64,000 nucleotides of DNA. It comes from Streptomyces sp. NBC_00425 (GTDB lineage: Bacteria > Actinomycetota > Actinomycetes > Streptomycetales > Streptomycetaceae). The notes under the pieces were generated by a model. It saw only the letters and a program-made list of their open reading frames with translations, made no database searches and had not been told where the DNA came from. The stretch spans positions 5,394,001 to 5,458,000 of the forward strand of contig NZ_CP107928.1 of assembly GCF_036030735.1 (NCBI RefSeq). The letters are read 5' to 3'. Positions 32,439-40,926 of the stretch are shown here, piece after piece. The position numbers were made by a program, and so were the translations under genes. The first letter of the stretch is position 1. Each line of letters opens with the position of its first letter.

Positions 32439-34358
32439 GTGACGCAGAGTGGACAGGGCGAGGAGCCCTCGGCGCAGCCCGCGCGCGAAGGCATCGTGCT
32501 GCCCTCCGACGGCGGGGAACCCCTGCTGCCGGGAATGACACCGGACGTGCGGCGTCCGCCGGCCCGGCCGCAGCCACAGCCGGGCGCGGCGTCCGAGCCG
32601 CACCCCGGCCACGACGGCGGGCCGTACGGGCAGCAGCCGTACGGACAGCCGGCGGGAGGGCAGCCTTACGGCCGGGCGGAGGCAGAGCAGTCCTACGGTC
32701 AGCAGCCGTACGCCCAGCCCGACGGGCAGCAGCCGTACCAGCCGTACGCCCAGCCCGACGGGCAGCAGCCGTACCAGCCGTACGCCCAGCTCGACGGGCA
32801 GGAGTCCTACGGACCGCGGGACCACGGGCAGCAGCCGGAGTACGGGCAGCAGGCGCCGGCCGGCGGACAGACCTGGGGGCAGCCCTGGGGCCCGGAACAG
32901 CAGTCGCCGGCCCCGCAGCAGCCGGACCAGAGCTGGCCGTTGCCCCCGGACCAGGCTCAGCCCCAGCACCGGCACGAGCACCGGCCCCAGCAGAGCCAGT
33001 GGGGCGTCCCGCAGCAGGACCCGTGGGACGGCGGCCGGCAGACGGGCGCCGGGCCGCTCCCGCCCGAAGGCGCACCGGCCCCGGCCGCCCCGGCGTACGG
33101 CCAGGGGAGACCGGGCGCGCCCCTGCCGCCGGTCGCGGCCGCCTCCGCCCCGGCCGACGAGGGCGCCACGCAGTACATACCGCCGGTCCCGGCCGCGTCC
33201 GCCGACGAGGGCGCCACCCAGTACCTGCCGCCGGTCCCGGCCGCGCCCGCCGACGAGGGCGCGACGCAGTACCTGCCGCCCGTCGTGCCGGGCGCGCTGC
33301 CGCCCGAGGCCCCGGCCGAGTCGACCCACTTCCTGGGCCGCACGCCGCAGCACCCGGACCCCCGGCACACGCAGGGCGCTCCCGGCCCCGTGCCGGGCGG
33401 GCATCCCGACGCCGAGGCCACCCAGTACATCCCGCCGGTCGCCGCACAGGCCGGCGGCGACCGGCAGCAGCCGCCCGCCGGGTTCGAGAGCCTCTTCCGT
33501 GACGCCCCGGCCGGAGACGGCCCGGCCGGCTCCACCCAGCTGCTGCCGCGTTTCGACGAGCCGGACGCCCCCGTAACCGGCGGCCAGCCGGGCCACGGCG
33601 GTCCCGCCGCCCGTTCCGCCCGCAACGGCTACGCCCCGCCCGTCCACATCTCGCCCGGCGACCCGTCGGCGGGAGGCCGACGCGGGGCGCGGGACGACGA
33701 CGGCGGCGGTCGCGGCCGGGGAGACGGCACCGGCTCACGGGTGCCGCTGTTCGCGGCGATCGGCGTGGCGCTCGCGGTCGTCGGCGTCGGAGCGGGCGCG
33801 ATGCTCGGCGGCGGCGGCTCGGACAAGGGCGACGACAACAAGACGGTGGCCGCGTCGGCGCCGACGACCGGGCAGTCCGGGTCGGCGTCCTCGGACGGGG
33901 CCCGGGAGCAGGCGGCGGAACTGGACAAGCTGCTGGCGGACAGCGGCAGCAGCCGCGCCAGCGTGATCAGCGCGGTCGCCGACGTCAAGGCGTGCGGCGA
34001 CCTCGCCGGGGCGGCCACGGATCTGCGGGACGCGGCGAAGCAGCGCACCGACCTCGTCACCCGGCTGTCCGGGCTGAAGGTCGACCGGCTCGACGACCAC
34101 ACCGCGCTGACCGCCGCGCTCACCAAGGCGTGGCAGGCGTCCGCGTCCGCCGACGACCACTACGCGGCCTGGGCCGACCAGGTCGCCGGGAACAAGAAGA
34201 AGAACTGCAAGAGGGGCTCGGCCCGCACCACCGGCGAGACCCAGGCCGGCAACCGCGCGAGCGGCACCGCGAGCGCCCAGAAGGCGCAGGCCGCGAAGCT
34301 GTGGAACGCGATCGCCCGCAAGTACGGGCTGACCGAGCGGCAGCCCACCCAGCTGTAG
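32439..34358 (+). CDS. Pro/Gln-rich single-pass membrane protein with TQY repeats
   Basis: This 639-residue protein has a long, disordered, presumably cytosolic N-terminal part. It contains QQPY(A/G)QP-type repeats (about residues 60-130) and repeated ATQY(I/L)PPV blocks at about 245, 262, 280 and 325, plus STHFLG and STQLLPRF. A single membrane segment (LFAAIGVALAVVGVGAGAML) lies at about 438-458. About 180 outside residues include two Cys (KACGDLAG and KKNCKRG) that could pair. No enzyme domain is seen. The TQ-x-(I/L)-PP blocks look like Ser/Thr kinase substrate or FHA-binding sites (inference). The GTG start has TAGGAG upstream. Confidence 0.7.
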   Translation: MTQSGQGEEPSAQPAREGIVLPSDGGEPLLPGMTPDVRRPPARPQPQPGAASEPHPGHDGGPYGQQPYGQPAGGQPYGRAEAEQSYGQQPYAQPDGQQPYQPYAQPDGQQPYQPYAQLDGQESYGPRDHGQQPEYGQQAPAGGQTWGQPWGPEQQSPAPQQPDQSWPLPPDQAQPQHRHEHRPQQSQWGVPQQDPWDGGRQTGAGPLPPEGAPAPAAPAYGQGRPGAPLPPVAAASAPADEGATQYIPPVPAASADEGATQYLPPVPAAPADEGATQYLPPVVPGALPPEAPAESTHFLGRTPQHPDPRHTQGAPGPVPGGHPDAEATQYIPPVAAQAGGDRQQPPAGFESLFRDAPAGDGPAGSTQLLPRFDEPDAPVTGGQPGHGGPAARSARNGYAPPVHISPGDPSAGGRRGARDDDGGGRGRGDGTGSRVPLFAAIGVALAVVGVGAGAMLGGGGSDKGDDNKTVAASAPTTGQSGSASSDGAREQAAELDKLLADSGSSRASVISAVADVKACGDLAGAATDLRDAAKQRTDLVTRLSGLKVDRLDDHTALTAALTKAWQASASADDHYAAWADQVAGNKKKNCKRGSARTTGETQAGNRASGTASAQKAQAAKLWNAIARKYGLTERQPTQL

Positions 34359-34379
34359 CGGCGCGGGCCGCCGCCGGCG

Positions 34380-35714
34380 TCAGTCGACGTGTGCCTTCTC
34401 CAGGGTTCCCGTCACGTCGACGAAGCCCCGCTCGGCGGCCACCAGACGGCCCTTGCGCACGGTCTGGAGGGTGACGTCGGCGTTGACCAGGCGGGGGAAG
34501 CCGATGGAGGCGAGGCGGTCGGTGAACCGCCAGCGCAGGGCCGGCGTCAGCCCGCCCGTGTCGATCTGCAGTCCGTCGTCCAGCGCGTGCCGCACGGTGT
34601 CGGCGGTCACCGCGCCGCCGTCCAGCGACTCCACGGCCTGCCGGAGCACGTTGTAGGCGATCCAGGTGGTCTGCACGCCGGTGTCGGCCGGGTCGATGCG
34701 GGTGTCGGAGAACGCCTTCTCGCTGATCACCTTCTTCATCGGAGCCCAGGCGGGGTCGCTCGCCACCGGGTACCAGCCGGTCACGTACGCCCCCTCGAAC
34801 GGTCCCGAACCGGCGCCGGCGGCGTTGATCACCGTCTGGTCGACGCTGCCGAGGATGGTGGCGGTGCGCACGCCGGGGTAGTCCTCGCGGCTGCGCCGGA
34901 AGGAGTCCATGAAGGTGCCGGTGCGGTCCCCGAGCTCGGTCACCACGCATCCGCGGCCCTTCCTGGACCGGCCTTCGTCCTTGGTCGCCGCCTTCAGGGC
35001 GTCCTCGGCCTGGGTCGTGTACTCGGTGGCGTCCTCCGGGGCCGGCTGGTCCGCGGACGGGTCGTGGCCGCCCGCCGTCAGCCCGGCGTCGAGCATCACG
35101 GGCAGGGAGTCGCCCGCGATGGTGTCGGGGCGGACGAGGGAGACCCGGCCGCACTGCGGGGCCAGTTCTTTGCCGAGGCCGGCCAGGAGGCTGGACCGGC
35201 CTCCGTTGACGGGGTAGGACAGCGGGCTGGTGAACTCGGCGTTCGTGACGCCGAAGCCCCCTATGTACGGGATGCCCGCACCCTCCAGATGCGGGAAGAA
35301 GGCGTCGGAGTGCTGGCTGTAGGAGCCCACGACGGCGACCGCGCCCTCCTTGACGGCCCGCCGGGCGCACTGCGCGGCGGCGACGGTGTCGTCGCGGTCG
35401 TTGCAGGTCAGCACCTTGAGGTCGCGGCCGTTCAGGCCGCCGTTCGCGTTGAGCCAGCGGGCGTAGGCGCGGGCGAAGGCGGGCATGCCGGGTTTGTTGG
35501 TCGCGGACGTCCCCTCGGGAGCCCAGGTCATCACGATGATCGGGCCGTCCCCGGAGCCTCCGGTGGCCCCGGGGACCACCCCGCAGGCGACGGCGAGCGA
35601 CGCGCAGGCGGCGAGGGCCCCCGCGGACAGGGCGGTCGCTCTGACGGACCCGGTGAAGCGGAAGGGTCGGGGGAGGAAGGTGCTTCGCGTGGACGTGCGT
35701 CGCCTGCCAGTCAT
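34380..35714 (-). CDS. Periplasmic-type (branched-chain amino acid family) binding lipoprotein
   Basis: This 444-residue protein has a signal peptide with a lipobox-like LAVAC at about residues 36-40 and then the type I periplasmic-binding fold (GPIIVMTWAPEG, NGGLNGRDLKVLTCND, VVGSYSQHSDAFFPHLE, PYIGGFGVTNAEF). Such proteins bind amino acids or similar ligands. No ABC permease or ATPase gene is adjacent, so it is an orphan receptor-type protein. The ATG at 35714 is chosen; a GTG two codons upstream is possible. Confidence 0.82.
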   Translation of the reverse strand: MTGRRRTSTRSTFLPRPFRFTGSVRATALSAGALAACASLAVACGVVPGATGGSGDGPIIVMTWAPEGTSATNKPGMPAFARAYARWLNANGGLNGRDLKVLTCNDRDDTVAAAQCARRAVKEGAVAVVGSYSQHSDAFFPHLEGAGIPYIGGFGVTNAEFTSPLSYPVNGGRSSLLAGLGKELAPQCGRVSLVRPDTIAGDSLPVMLDAGLTAGGHDPSADQPAPEDATEYTTQAEDALKAATKDEGRSRKGRGCVVTELGDRTGTFMDSFRRSREDYPGVRTATILGSVDQTVINAAGAGSGPFEGAYVTGWYPVASDPAWAPMKKVISEKAFSDTRIDPADTGVQTTWIAYNVLRQAVESLDGGAVTADTVRHALDDGLQIDTGGLTPALRWRFTDRLASIGFPRLVNADVTLQTVRKGRLVAAERGFVDVTGTLEKAHVD

Positions 35715-35800
35715 GGACACGCACGATTCCGTCACATGACCAACCTCGCAGTGACCTTCGTTCAACGCTGGGTGACCGGCAGGTGAATTGCGGGGGTCCA

Positions 35801-35830
35801 TGACGCTCGCGAGGCGCGGAAACGTACGAT
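35801..35830 (+). promoter_or_regulatory. Promoter of the conserved small protein gene
   Basis: TGACGC (35801-35806) and TACGAT (35825-35830) are 18 bases apart. Predicted transcription start near 35837 nearly coincides with the GTG codon at 35839, suggesting a leaderless message. Confidence 0.5.
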
Positions 35831-35838
35831 CGGTGACC

Positions 35839-36333
35839 GTGCAAGGTTCGGAGAACTCTTCCCGTCGCGGCCGTCGCTCCCCCACCATGGGCGGCATGCC
35901 ACTCAACGACATGCCGTGGTGGCGCTGGCGCAGCAATGTGCGCTCCGCGCTGCACATGCTCTCCGACCCGGCGTTCCAGCAGAACGTCTGGCTGGCCGGC
36001 GTCGAGGGGTACGGGGACGTCACCGACGCCGTGTACCGCCTCGTCGAGGACACCTGGCTCGACAACTGGTCCGCCGAGAAGTACGTCGGCACGATCTTCC
36101 GTGACTCGCAGGAGGCGGCCCTCGTCGACACCGCCGTGCTGCGGGTCCTGCGGATCATGCACCAGGTCGGGCCGGACGCCCCGGTCTCCGCGTACGTCGA
36201 CAACCAGGGCTGGCCGGACGCGGTGCGGGCGGCGCGGGACGCGCACGTGCGGATGGCGGCGAGCGACGGGGACGACCCGGACGCGCCGCCGCGCACCCTC
36301 GAAGTGCTCCGGATCATGACGCGGGCTGCGTAG
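35839..36333 (+). CDS. Conserved Streptomyces protein of unknown function
   Basis: This 164-residue soluble protein contains MPWWRWRSNVRSALHML, WLDNWSAEKYVGTIFR and TLEVLRIMTRAA. I recognise it only as a conserved actinomycete hypothetical protein without a named domain. It is acidic, Trp-rich in its first third and predicted mostly helical. GTG 35839 fits the promoter; ATG 35887 and 35896 are internal alternatives that keep the conserved core. It stands alone between a binding protein gene and purU. Confidence 0.7.
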   Translation: MQGSENSSRRGRRSPTMGGMPLNDMPWWRWRSNVRSALHMLSDPAFQQNVWLAGVEGYGDVTDAVYRLVEDTWLDNWSAEKYVGTIFRDSQEAALVDTAVLRVLRIMHQVGPDAPVSAYVDNQGWPDAVRAARDAHVRMAASDGDDPDAPPRTLEVLRIMTRAA

Positions 36334-36429
36334 GCCACGGCGGCGGTTGCGGCCGGAGCGCACGGCCGGCGTGTTCCGGTCCGCGGAACGATTGCCAAGG
36401 GCGGGAGGCGGTGTGCGACCCTGTCGGGC

Positions 36430-37314
36430 ATGAACGCGCAGCCCGCCCGAGCCGCGGCGACCCCCGCCGACCAGTACGTCCTCACCCTGTCGTGCCCCGA
36501 CAAGCAGGGCATCGTGCACGCCGTGTCGAGCTACCTCTTCATGACCGGCTGCAACATCGAGGACAGCCAGCAGTTCGGCGACCACGACACGGGTCTGTTC
36601 TTCCTGCGCGTCCACTTCTCGGCCGAGTCCCCGGTGACGGTGGACAAGCTGCGGGCCAGCTTCGCCGCGATCGGCGACTCGTTCCACATGGACTGGCAGA
36701 TCAACCGGGCCGACGAGAAGATGCGCATCGTCCTCATGGTCAGCAGGTTCGGGCACTGTCTGAACGACCTGCTGTTCCGCGCCAGCATCGGTGCGCTGCC
36801 GGTGGAGATCGCGGCCGTGGTGTCCAACCACACCGACTTCGCCGAGCTGGTGGGCTCGTACAACATTCCCTTCCACCACATTCCGGTGACGAAGGAGAAC
36901 AAGCAGCAGGCCGAGACGCAGCTGCTGGAGCTGGTGCGGGAACGGGACGTCGAACTGGTCGTCCTGGCGCGCTACATGCAGGTCCTCTCCGACGACCTGT
37001 GCAAGCAGCTCAGCGGCCGGATCATCAACATCCACCACTCGTTCCTGCCGAGCTTCAAGGGCGCGAAGCCGTACCACCAGGCGCACGCGCGGGGCGTGAA
37101 GCTGATCGGGGCGACGGCGCACTACGTGACCGCCGATCTCGACGAGGGGCCGATCATCGAGCAGGAGGTCGAGCGGGTCGGACACGGCGTCACGCCGGAC
37201 CAGCTGGTCGCGATCGGACGGGACGTCGAGTGCCAGGCGCTGGCGCGAGCCGTCAAGTGGCACGCGGAGCGCCGGATCCTGCTCAACGGGCGGCGGACGG
37301 TCGTCTTCCCCTGA
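36430..37314 (+). CDS. purU: Formyltetrahydrofolate deformylase
   Basis: This 294-residue enzyme hydrolyses 10-formyl-THF to formate and THF, balancing one-carbon pools. An N-terminal ACT domain (about residues 15-95; LSCPDKQGIVHAVS) senses amino acids. The formyltransferase-like domain (about 100-290) has INIHHSFLPSFKGA with the catalytic His and ATAHYVTADLDEGPII with the catalytic Asp. The length is standard and the ATG start is unambiguous. Confidence 0.94.
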   Translation: MNAQPARAAATPADQYVLTLSCPDKQGIVHAVSSYLFMTGCNIEDSQQFGDHDTGLFFLRVHFSAESPVTVDKLRASFAAIGDSFHMDWQINRADEKMRIVLMVSRFGHCLNDLLFRASIGALPVEIAAVVSNHTDFAELVGSYNIPFHHIPVTKENKQQAETQLLELVRERDVELVVLARYMQVLSDDLCKQLSGRIINIHHSFLPSFKGAKPYHQAHARGVKLIGATAHYVTADLDEGPIIEQEVERVGHGVTPDQLVAIGRDVECQALARAVKWHAERRILLNGRRTVVFP

Positions 37315-37384
37315 CAGCCCCTCCCCGCCCGCACCCCCCGCACCCCGGATAAGGCGGGCAGTGGCGGGACCCGCCCAGCCCGCA

Positions 37385-38923
37385 CTACATTCGGCTGAGG
37401 CTCGCCGCCGCGAACAGCACGTCCCTGATCGCGTCCCGGTCGCCGACCTGCCCCGCCGCCGCCTCCTCCGGGGACACGTGGCCGGCGGCCAGGCGGCAGA
37501 ACTCCACGTCGTCCATGGCCACATGGGCCACCTCGTCGTCGGCGGGGCCCGCCGCGCCGCGGGAATCCCCGGGCCCGGCCGCGACCGGCCGCGCGGGAGA
37601 GTCCAGCGGGATCAGCCACTGGCCGCCGCCCGAGCCCTCGATCTCCAGGCGCAGGCTGCGGCCGGGCCGGCCGGCGGTCACCAGGTGCCGGGTGCGTGCG
37701 GGCGAGGCCAGTCCGGCGCGACGACGGGCGGCGAGCGTCTCCGGCAGCATCCGCGCGGCCAGGTCGATCATGCCGTGGAGATGGCGCGGCGCGGGCGGGG
37801 CGTAGGGGTAGTCGACCGCTTCCGCGATGTCCTCGGCGTGCACCCAGCACTCGAAGGCCCGGTCCAGCATCGCGTCCCGCAGGGGGAGTTCGAAGCCGCC
37901 GTACGACACCGGCAGCCCGCCGGGGCTTCCCCCGGCGAAGGACACCGTGCGCACCAGGGCGTGGGTCTGCTCGCGCCACGGGCCGCGCACCGAGCGGGTG
38001 GGCGGGAAGTGCGCGCCCGCCCAGAAGGCCTCGGTGCGCTGGGCGGGCGTCCGCGTCCGCCTCTTCGACCCACCCGCCGCGTCCTGCTGCTCCGCCCCGT
38101 CGCCCGCGCCCGGGGCCAGGGGGTCGTCCAGGCCCAGGGCGACGGCGATCAGTCCGTCCACCGCCAGCAGATGGGCGATGACCCCGGCGACGGTGGTCCG
38201 GCGGCTCGCGGCGCTCTCGTCGCGGAACCAGCGCAGCCGCACGGGCGCGTGCCATTCGGCGTCCCCGAAGTCCTGGAGCAGGGCGTCCAGTCGCGCGGTC
38301 TCGGCGTCGTACGACGCCGCCCAGTCGGGCACCGGGATACGCGGCGGACGCCGCTCCAGGCAGCCGTCGAGGACGCGGGTGCGCAGGGCGGGGTCGAGGT
38401 CGAGGGACTCCGAGCGGTGGAGCAGTCCGACGGCCTCGCGCAGTCGCCGTGCCTCGTCCGCGCAGGCACCGCAGTCGCCGAGATGCATCTCGACGGCGTC
38501 CGTCTCCTCGGCCGAGCAGGCCGCAAGCGCCCAGGCGCCCAGCAGCGACTTGAGGATCGGATGCTCGAGCCTGACCGGTTCCGGTCCGGCCGGCTCCTCC
38601 AGGGCGGGCAGCGGCAGCCCGCCGTCCTCCACGGAGACACGGGGGAGGGGGATGCGGAGGGCGGGCGGGGGCGCGTCCTCGGCGCGCGCGTTCGCGGCCG
38701 CCTCGCCCGCGCTGCCCGCGTCCGGTGTGCTCCCCACGTCCTGCGTGCTCCCCGCGCCCGTGCCCGTCTTCTCCGTGCCTGCCGTGTCTGCCGCGCCTGC
38801 CGCGTCTTCGGCTTCCCTGTCCCTGTCCCTGTTGCCGTCCCTGGCCTTGCCCCTGCCCCTGTCCCTGCCCCTGTCCTTCTCGTCCTCGCCGCCGTGCGGC
38901 TCGAAGTCGTCCACGTCGCTCAC
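37385..38923 (-). CDS. Anti-sigma-type zf-HC2 protein fused to a maleylpyruvate isomerase-like domain
   Basis: This 512-residue protein starts with a charged, then Ala/Gly/Thr-rich low-complexity tail (residues 8-85). A zf-HC2 module at about 125-170 (EMHLGDCGACADEA gives the H-x3-C-x2-C zinc site) is typical of anti-sigma factors. From about residue 200 a DinB/MDMPI fold follows, with YDAETARLDALL, VIAHLLAVDGLIA and CWVHAEDIAEAV. No membrane segment is seen. Its GTG overlaps the sigma gene stop as GTGA, so the two are co-translated. It likely binds and inhibits the upstream sigma factor, with the second domain as a sensor (inference). Confidence 0.83.
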   Translation of the reverse strand: MSDVDDFEPHGGEDEKDRGRDRGRGKARDGNRDRDREAEDAAGAADTAGTEKTGTGAGSTQDVGSTPDAGSAGEAAANARAEDAPPPALRIPLPRVSVEDGGLPLPALEEPAGPEPVRLEHPILKSLLGAWALAACSAEETDAVEMHLGDCGACADEARRLREAVGLLHRSESLDLDPALRTRVLDGCLERRPPRIPVPDWAASYDAETARLDALLQDFGDAEWHAPVRLRWFRDESAASRRTTVAGVIAHLLAVDGLIAVALGLDDPLAPGAGDGAEQQDAAGGSKRRTRTPAQRTEAFWAGAHFPPTRSVRGPWREQTHALVRTVSFAGGSPGGLPVSYGGFELPLRDAMLDRAFECWVHAEDIAEAVDYPYAPPAPRHLHGMIDLAARMLPETLAARRRAGLASPARTRHLVTAGRPGRSLRLEIEGSGGGQWLIPLDSPARPVAAGPGDSRGAAGPADDEVAHVAMDDVEFCRLAAGHVSPEEAAAGQVGDRDAIRDVLFAAASLSRM

Positions 38924-39510
38924 GCCGCACCTCCGTACCCGGGGGGCGCGCCGGGGGCCGCGATGTCGTGGGCGGTGGAGAGCAGCTGCAGGCCGAGGCG
39001 GAGCCGGCGACGGGCCTCGTCCTCGGTGACGCCGAGGTCGGCCGCGGTCTGGCGGTAGTCGCGGCGCTGGAAGTACGCCAGCTCCAGGGCGGCGCGCAGC
39101 GGGGCCGGCATGGCCTGGACGATGTAGTCGGCGCGGGCGGCGACGGATGCGTGCCGCACTCTGCGCTCGAGTTCCTCGGTCGCCTCCGCGCAGCCGTGGC
39201 CGGTCTCGGCCAGCGCGGCGGTCTCGGTGGCGCGCAGTCGCTGCACGGCGAGCCGGTGGGTCACTGCGGCGACCCAGGTGCGCAGCGGGCCCTGGCCGGG
39301 GTCGTAGTCGTCCGGGTGTTCCCAGACGTGGGCGAAGACCTCGCGGGTGACGCCGTCCGCCGCGCGTTCGTCTTCGAGCACGCGGTGGGCGAGACCGTGC
39401 ACGAGTGAAGCGAACCTGTCGTAGAGCTCGCCGAGGGCGGCCGCCTCACCGCGCGCGAGCCGCTGCTGCATCTTGCGGTCCCAGCGGGGCGGTGCGTCCC
39501 TCTTCGCCAT
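38920..39510 (-). CDS. ECF-type RNA polymerase sigma factor
   Basis: This 196-residue protein has region 2 (about residues 25-90; LGELYDRFASLVHGLAHRVL, FAHVWEHPDDYDPGQGPLRTWV in part) and region 4 (about 130-185; LELAYFQRRDYRQTAADLGVTEDEARRRL). The typical region 2.2 core DAEDVVQE is replaced by RAADGVTRE. It is the first gene of a two-gene unit with the zf-HC2 protein. The ATG has GAGGGGG upstream. Its regulon is unknown. Confidence 0.88.
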   Translation of the reverse strand: MAKRDAPPRWDRKMQQRLARGEAAALGELYDRFASLVHGLAHRVLEDERAADGVTREVFAHVWEHPDDYDPGQGPLRTWVAAVTHRLAVQRLRATETAALAETGHGCAEATEELERRVRHASVAARADYIVQAMPAPLRAALELAYFQRRDYRQTAADLGVTEDEARRRLRLGLQLLSTAHDIAAPGAPPGYGGAA

Positions 39511-39854
39511 GCGTCCCCCTCACCCGTGTGCGTCCCGTACCTGCGTGCTCGTGCCCGATGCTCGTGTTCAGCGTGCGTCCACCGTCACCTCGAATGTAGT
39601 CGGCACGCAGGACGACGCACGCCCCTTTGTTTCAATGTGCGCCCCCTGTCCGCGGAAGGGTGGTATGGGCCCGCACCTACCCGACAGACATGGATCGAAC
39701 CGGACTGCATATGACAGAAACAAGCCTCTTTCTCTTGGTTTCTGTTTTTGCTTCGGAGTTTCGGGGCACGGCCGCTGGGCAGCCGCGCTGCAAGGAAGCG
39801 AAGGGACCGCTTCCGTTCACTGCGAGCTACGGCTGGCAACAGCGAGCGAAAGGC
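39511..39854 (+). other. Leader region of the STAS gene with hairpin and T-run
   Basis: Most of this 344-bp stretch is much less GC-rich than its surroundings. It contains a hairpin with CAGAAAC (39715-39721) and GTTTCTG (39738-39744) arms followed directly by TTTTT. This resembles an intrinsic terminator or attenuator in front of the STAS gene. The frame over it from 39627 is open but the composition argues against coding. Confidence 0.45.
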
Positions 39855-40235
39855 GTGGTGGTGGCCTTCAATGTGACCAGCGGCGAGCAGGGTGGATGGG
39901 CCGTGCTGCAGGTGTCGGGCGAGCTGGACCTGGTGACGTCGCCGGTGCTGCGGCAGCGGGTGCACGACGAGGTGGCCGAGGGCCGGCACCGTCTCGTCCT
40001 CGACCTCTCCGAGGTGTACTTCTGCGATTCCAGCGGTGTCGGCGTGCTCATCGCCGCCCGCCGCCTCATCCGCTCCTGCCGGGGACGGCTGCGGCTGATC
40101 CTGCCCGCGCGCGGTGCGGCGGAGGGCTCCCACGTGAACCGGGTGCTGGGCGCGCTCGGCGTGCGCCGTCTCTTCGACGTCTACGCCGATCTCGCGGACG
40201 CCGTGGACGACGGGACGGAACCGCTGTCGGCGTGA
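39855..40235 (+). CDS. STAS-domain anti-sigma factor antagonist
   Basis: This is a 126-residue protein consisting of one STAS domain (WAVLQVSGELDLVTSPVLRQ at the start). The conserved phosphorylation site is in LDLSEVYFCDSSGVGVLIAA, where the first Ser after Asp is the usual target. Such proteins bind RsbW-like kinases and release stress sigma factors. One of three consecutive GTG codons (39855, 39858, 39861) is the start, after GAAAGG. The RsbW-like kinase gene at 46.4 kb is a possible partner, but the distance makes this speculative. Confidence 0.85.
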   Translation: MVVAFNVTSGEQGGWAVLQVSGELDLVTSPVLRQRVHDEVAEGRHRLVLDLSEVYFCDSSGVGVLIAARRLIRSCRGRLRLILPARGAAEGSHVNRVLGALGVRRLFDVYADLADAVDDGTEPLSA

Positions 40236-40413
40236 AGCCGTCGTTTCGCCACACACTCGTCCCGAATCGTCCCCGGTCCGGGCACAGGTGCCCCCTTCCC
40301 GCTGCCCGGACGCCGTCCGCGTCGTACGCTCCCTGCCGGAAGCACTCTTCGCTGCGCCTTCCACCGCATCTCCCACAGCACCTCCGCGACGACGTAAGGC
40401 GGCCCGAGAAGAC

Positions 40414-40926
40414 ATGGTCAACAGCGAGTACGAACGCAGGATCGCCGCCCGGTTCGCCACCTTCGACCAGGACGGCAACGGCTACATCGACCGCGCGGAC
40501 TTCGCCGCGGCGGCCAAGGCGGTCCTCGCCGAGTTCGGCGTCGCCGCCCGTTCCGACAAGGGGCAGGCCGTCTACGGGGGAGCCGAGGCGTTCTGGCAGG
40601 GCATGGCCGGCATCGCCGACCGCGACGGCGACCAGCGCATCACCCGTGAGGAGTTCGTGACCGGCGCGGTCAAGCGCCTGCGCGACAATCCGGACCGGTT
40701 CGCCGAGATCGCCCGACCCTTCCTGCACGCGGCCCTCGACGTGGCCGACGCCGACGGCGACGGCCGGGCGACGGTCGAGGACACCGTCCGGGTGCTCCGC
40801 GCCCTCGGCGCGCCCGAGGAGGTCGCCCGGGGAGCCGCCGCGGTGCTGGACGCCGACGCCGACGGCAAGGTCGGCGAGGCGGAGATCGTCCCGGCGTTCG
40901 CCCGCTACTTCACCGTGCCCGAGTAG
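40414..40926 (+). CDS. cabD: EF-hand calcium-binding protein (CabD/calerythrin-like)
   Basis: This 170-residue protein has four EF-hand loops: DQDGNGYIDRAD near residue 19, DRDGDQRITREE near 69, DADGDGRATVED near 112, and DADADGKVGEAE near 145. It resembles the calerythrin-type sarcoplasmic proteins and CabD of S. coelicolor, which buffers or senses calcium during differentiation. The symbol is assigned by resemblance. The ATG at 40414 begins the conserved part. Its last 22 bases overlap the tail of the convergent ligase gene. Confidence 0.83.
   Translation: MVNSEYERRIAARFATFDQDGNGYIDRADFAAAAKAVLAEFGVAARSDKGQAVYGGAEAFWQGMAGIADRDGDQRITREEFVTGAVKRLRDNPDRFAEIARPFLHAALDVADADGDGRATVEDTVRVLRALGAPEEVARGAAAVLDADADGKVGEAEIVPAFARYFTVPE

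Noticed and set aside
34120..37524. Minus-strand frame of 1134 codons
   Set aside because: It runs across genes with clear families on both strands in other frames and has low-complexity Arg-rich composition.
39629..39666. Sigma-B-type promoter (GTTT...GGGTAT) before the STAS gene
   Set aside because: The two elements are about 25 bases apart, well beyond the usual 14-16.
39473..40660. Plus-strand frame covering the STAS and EF-hand genes
   Set aside because: It lies in a different frame from both recognised proteins and has no family features.
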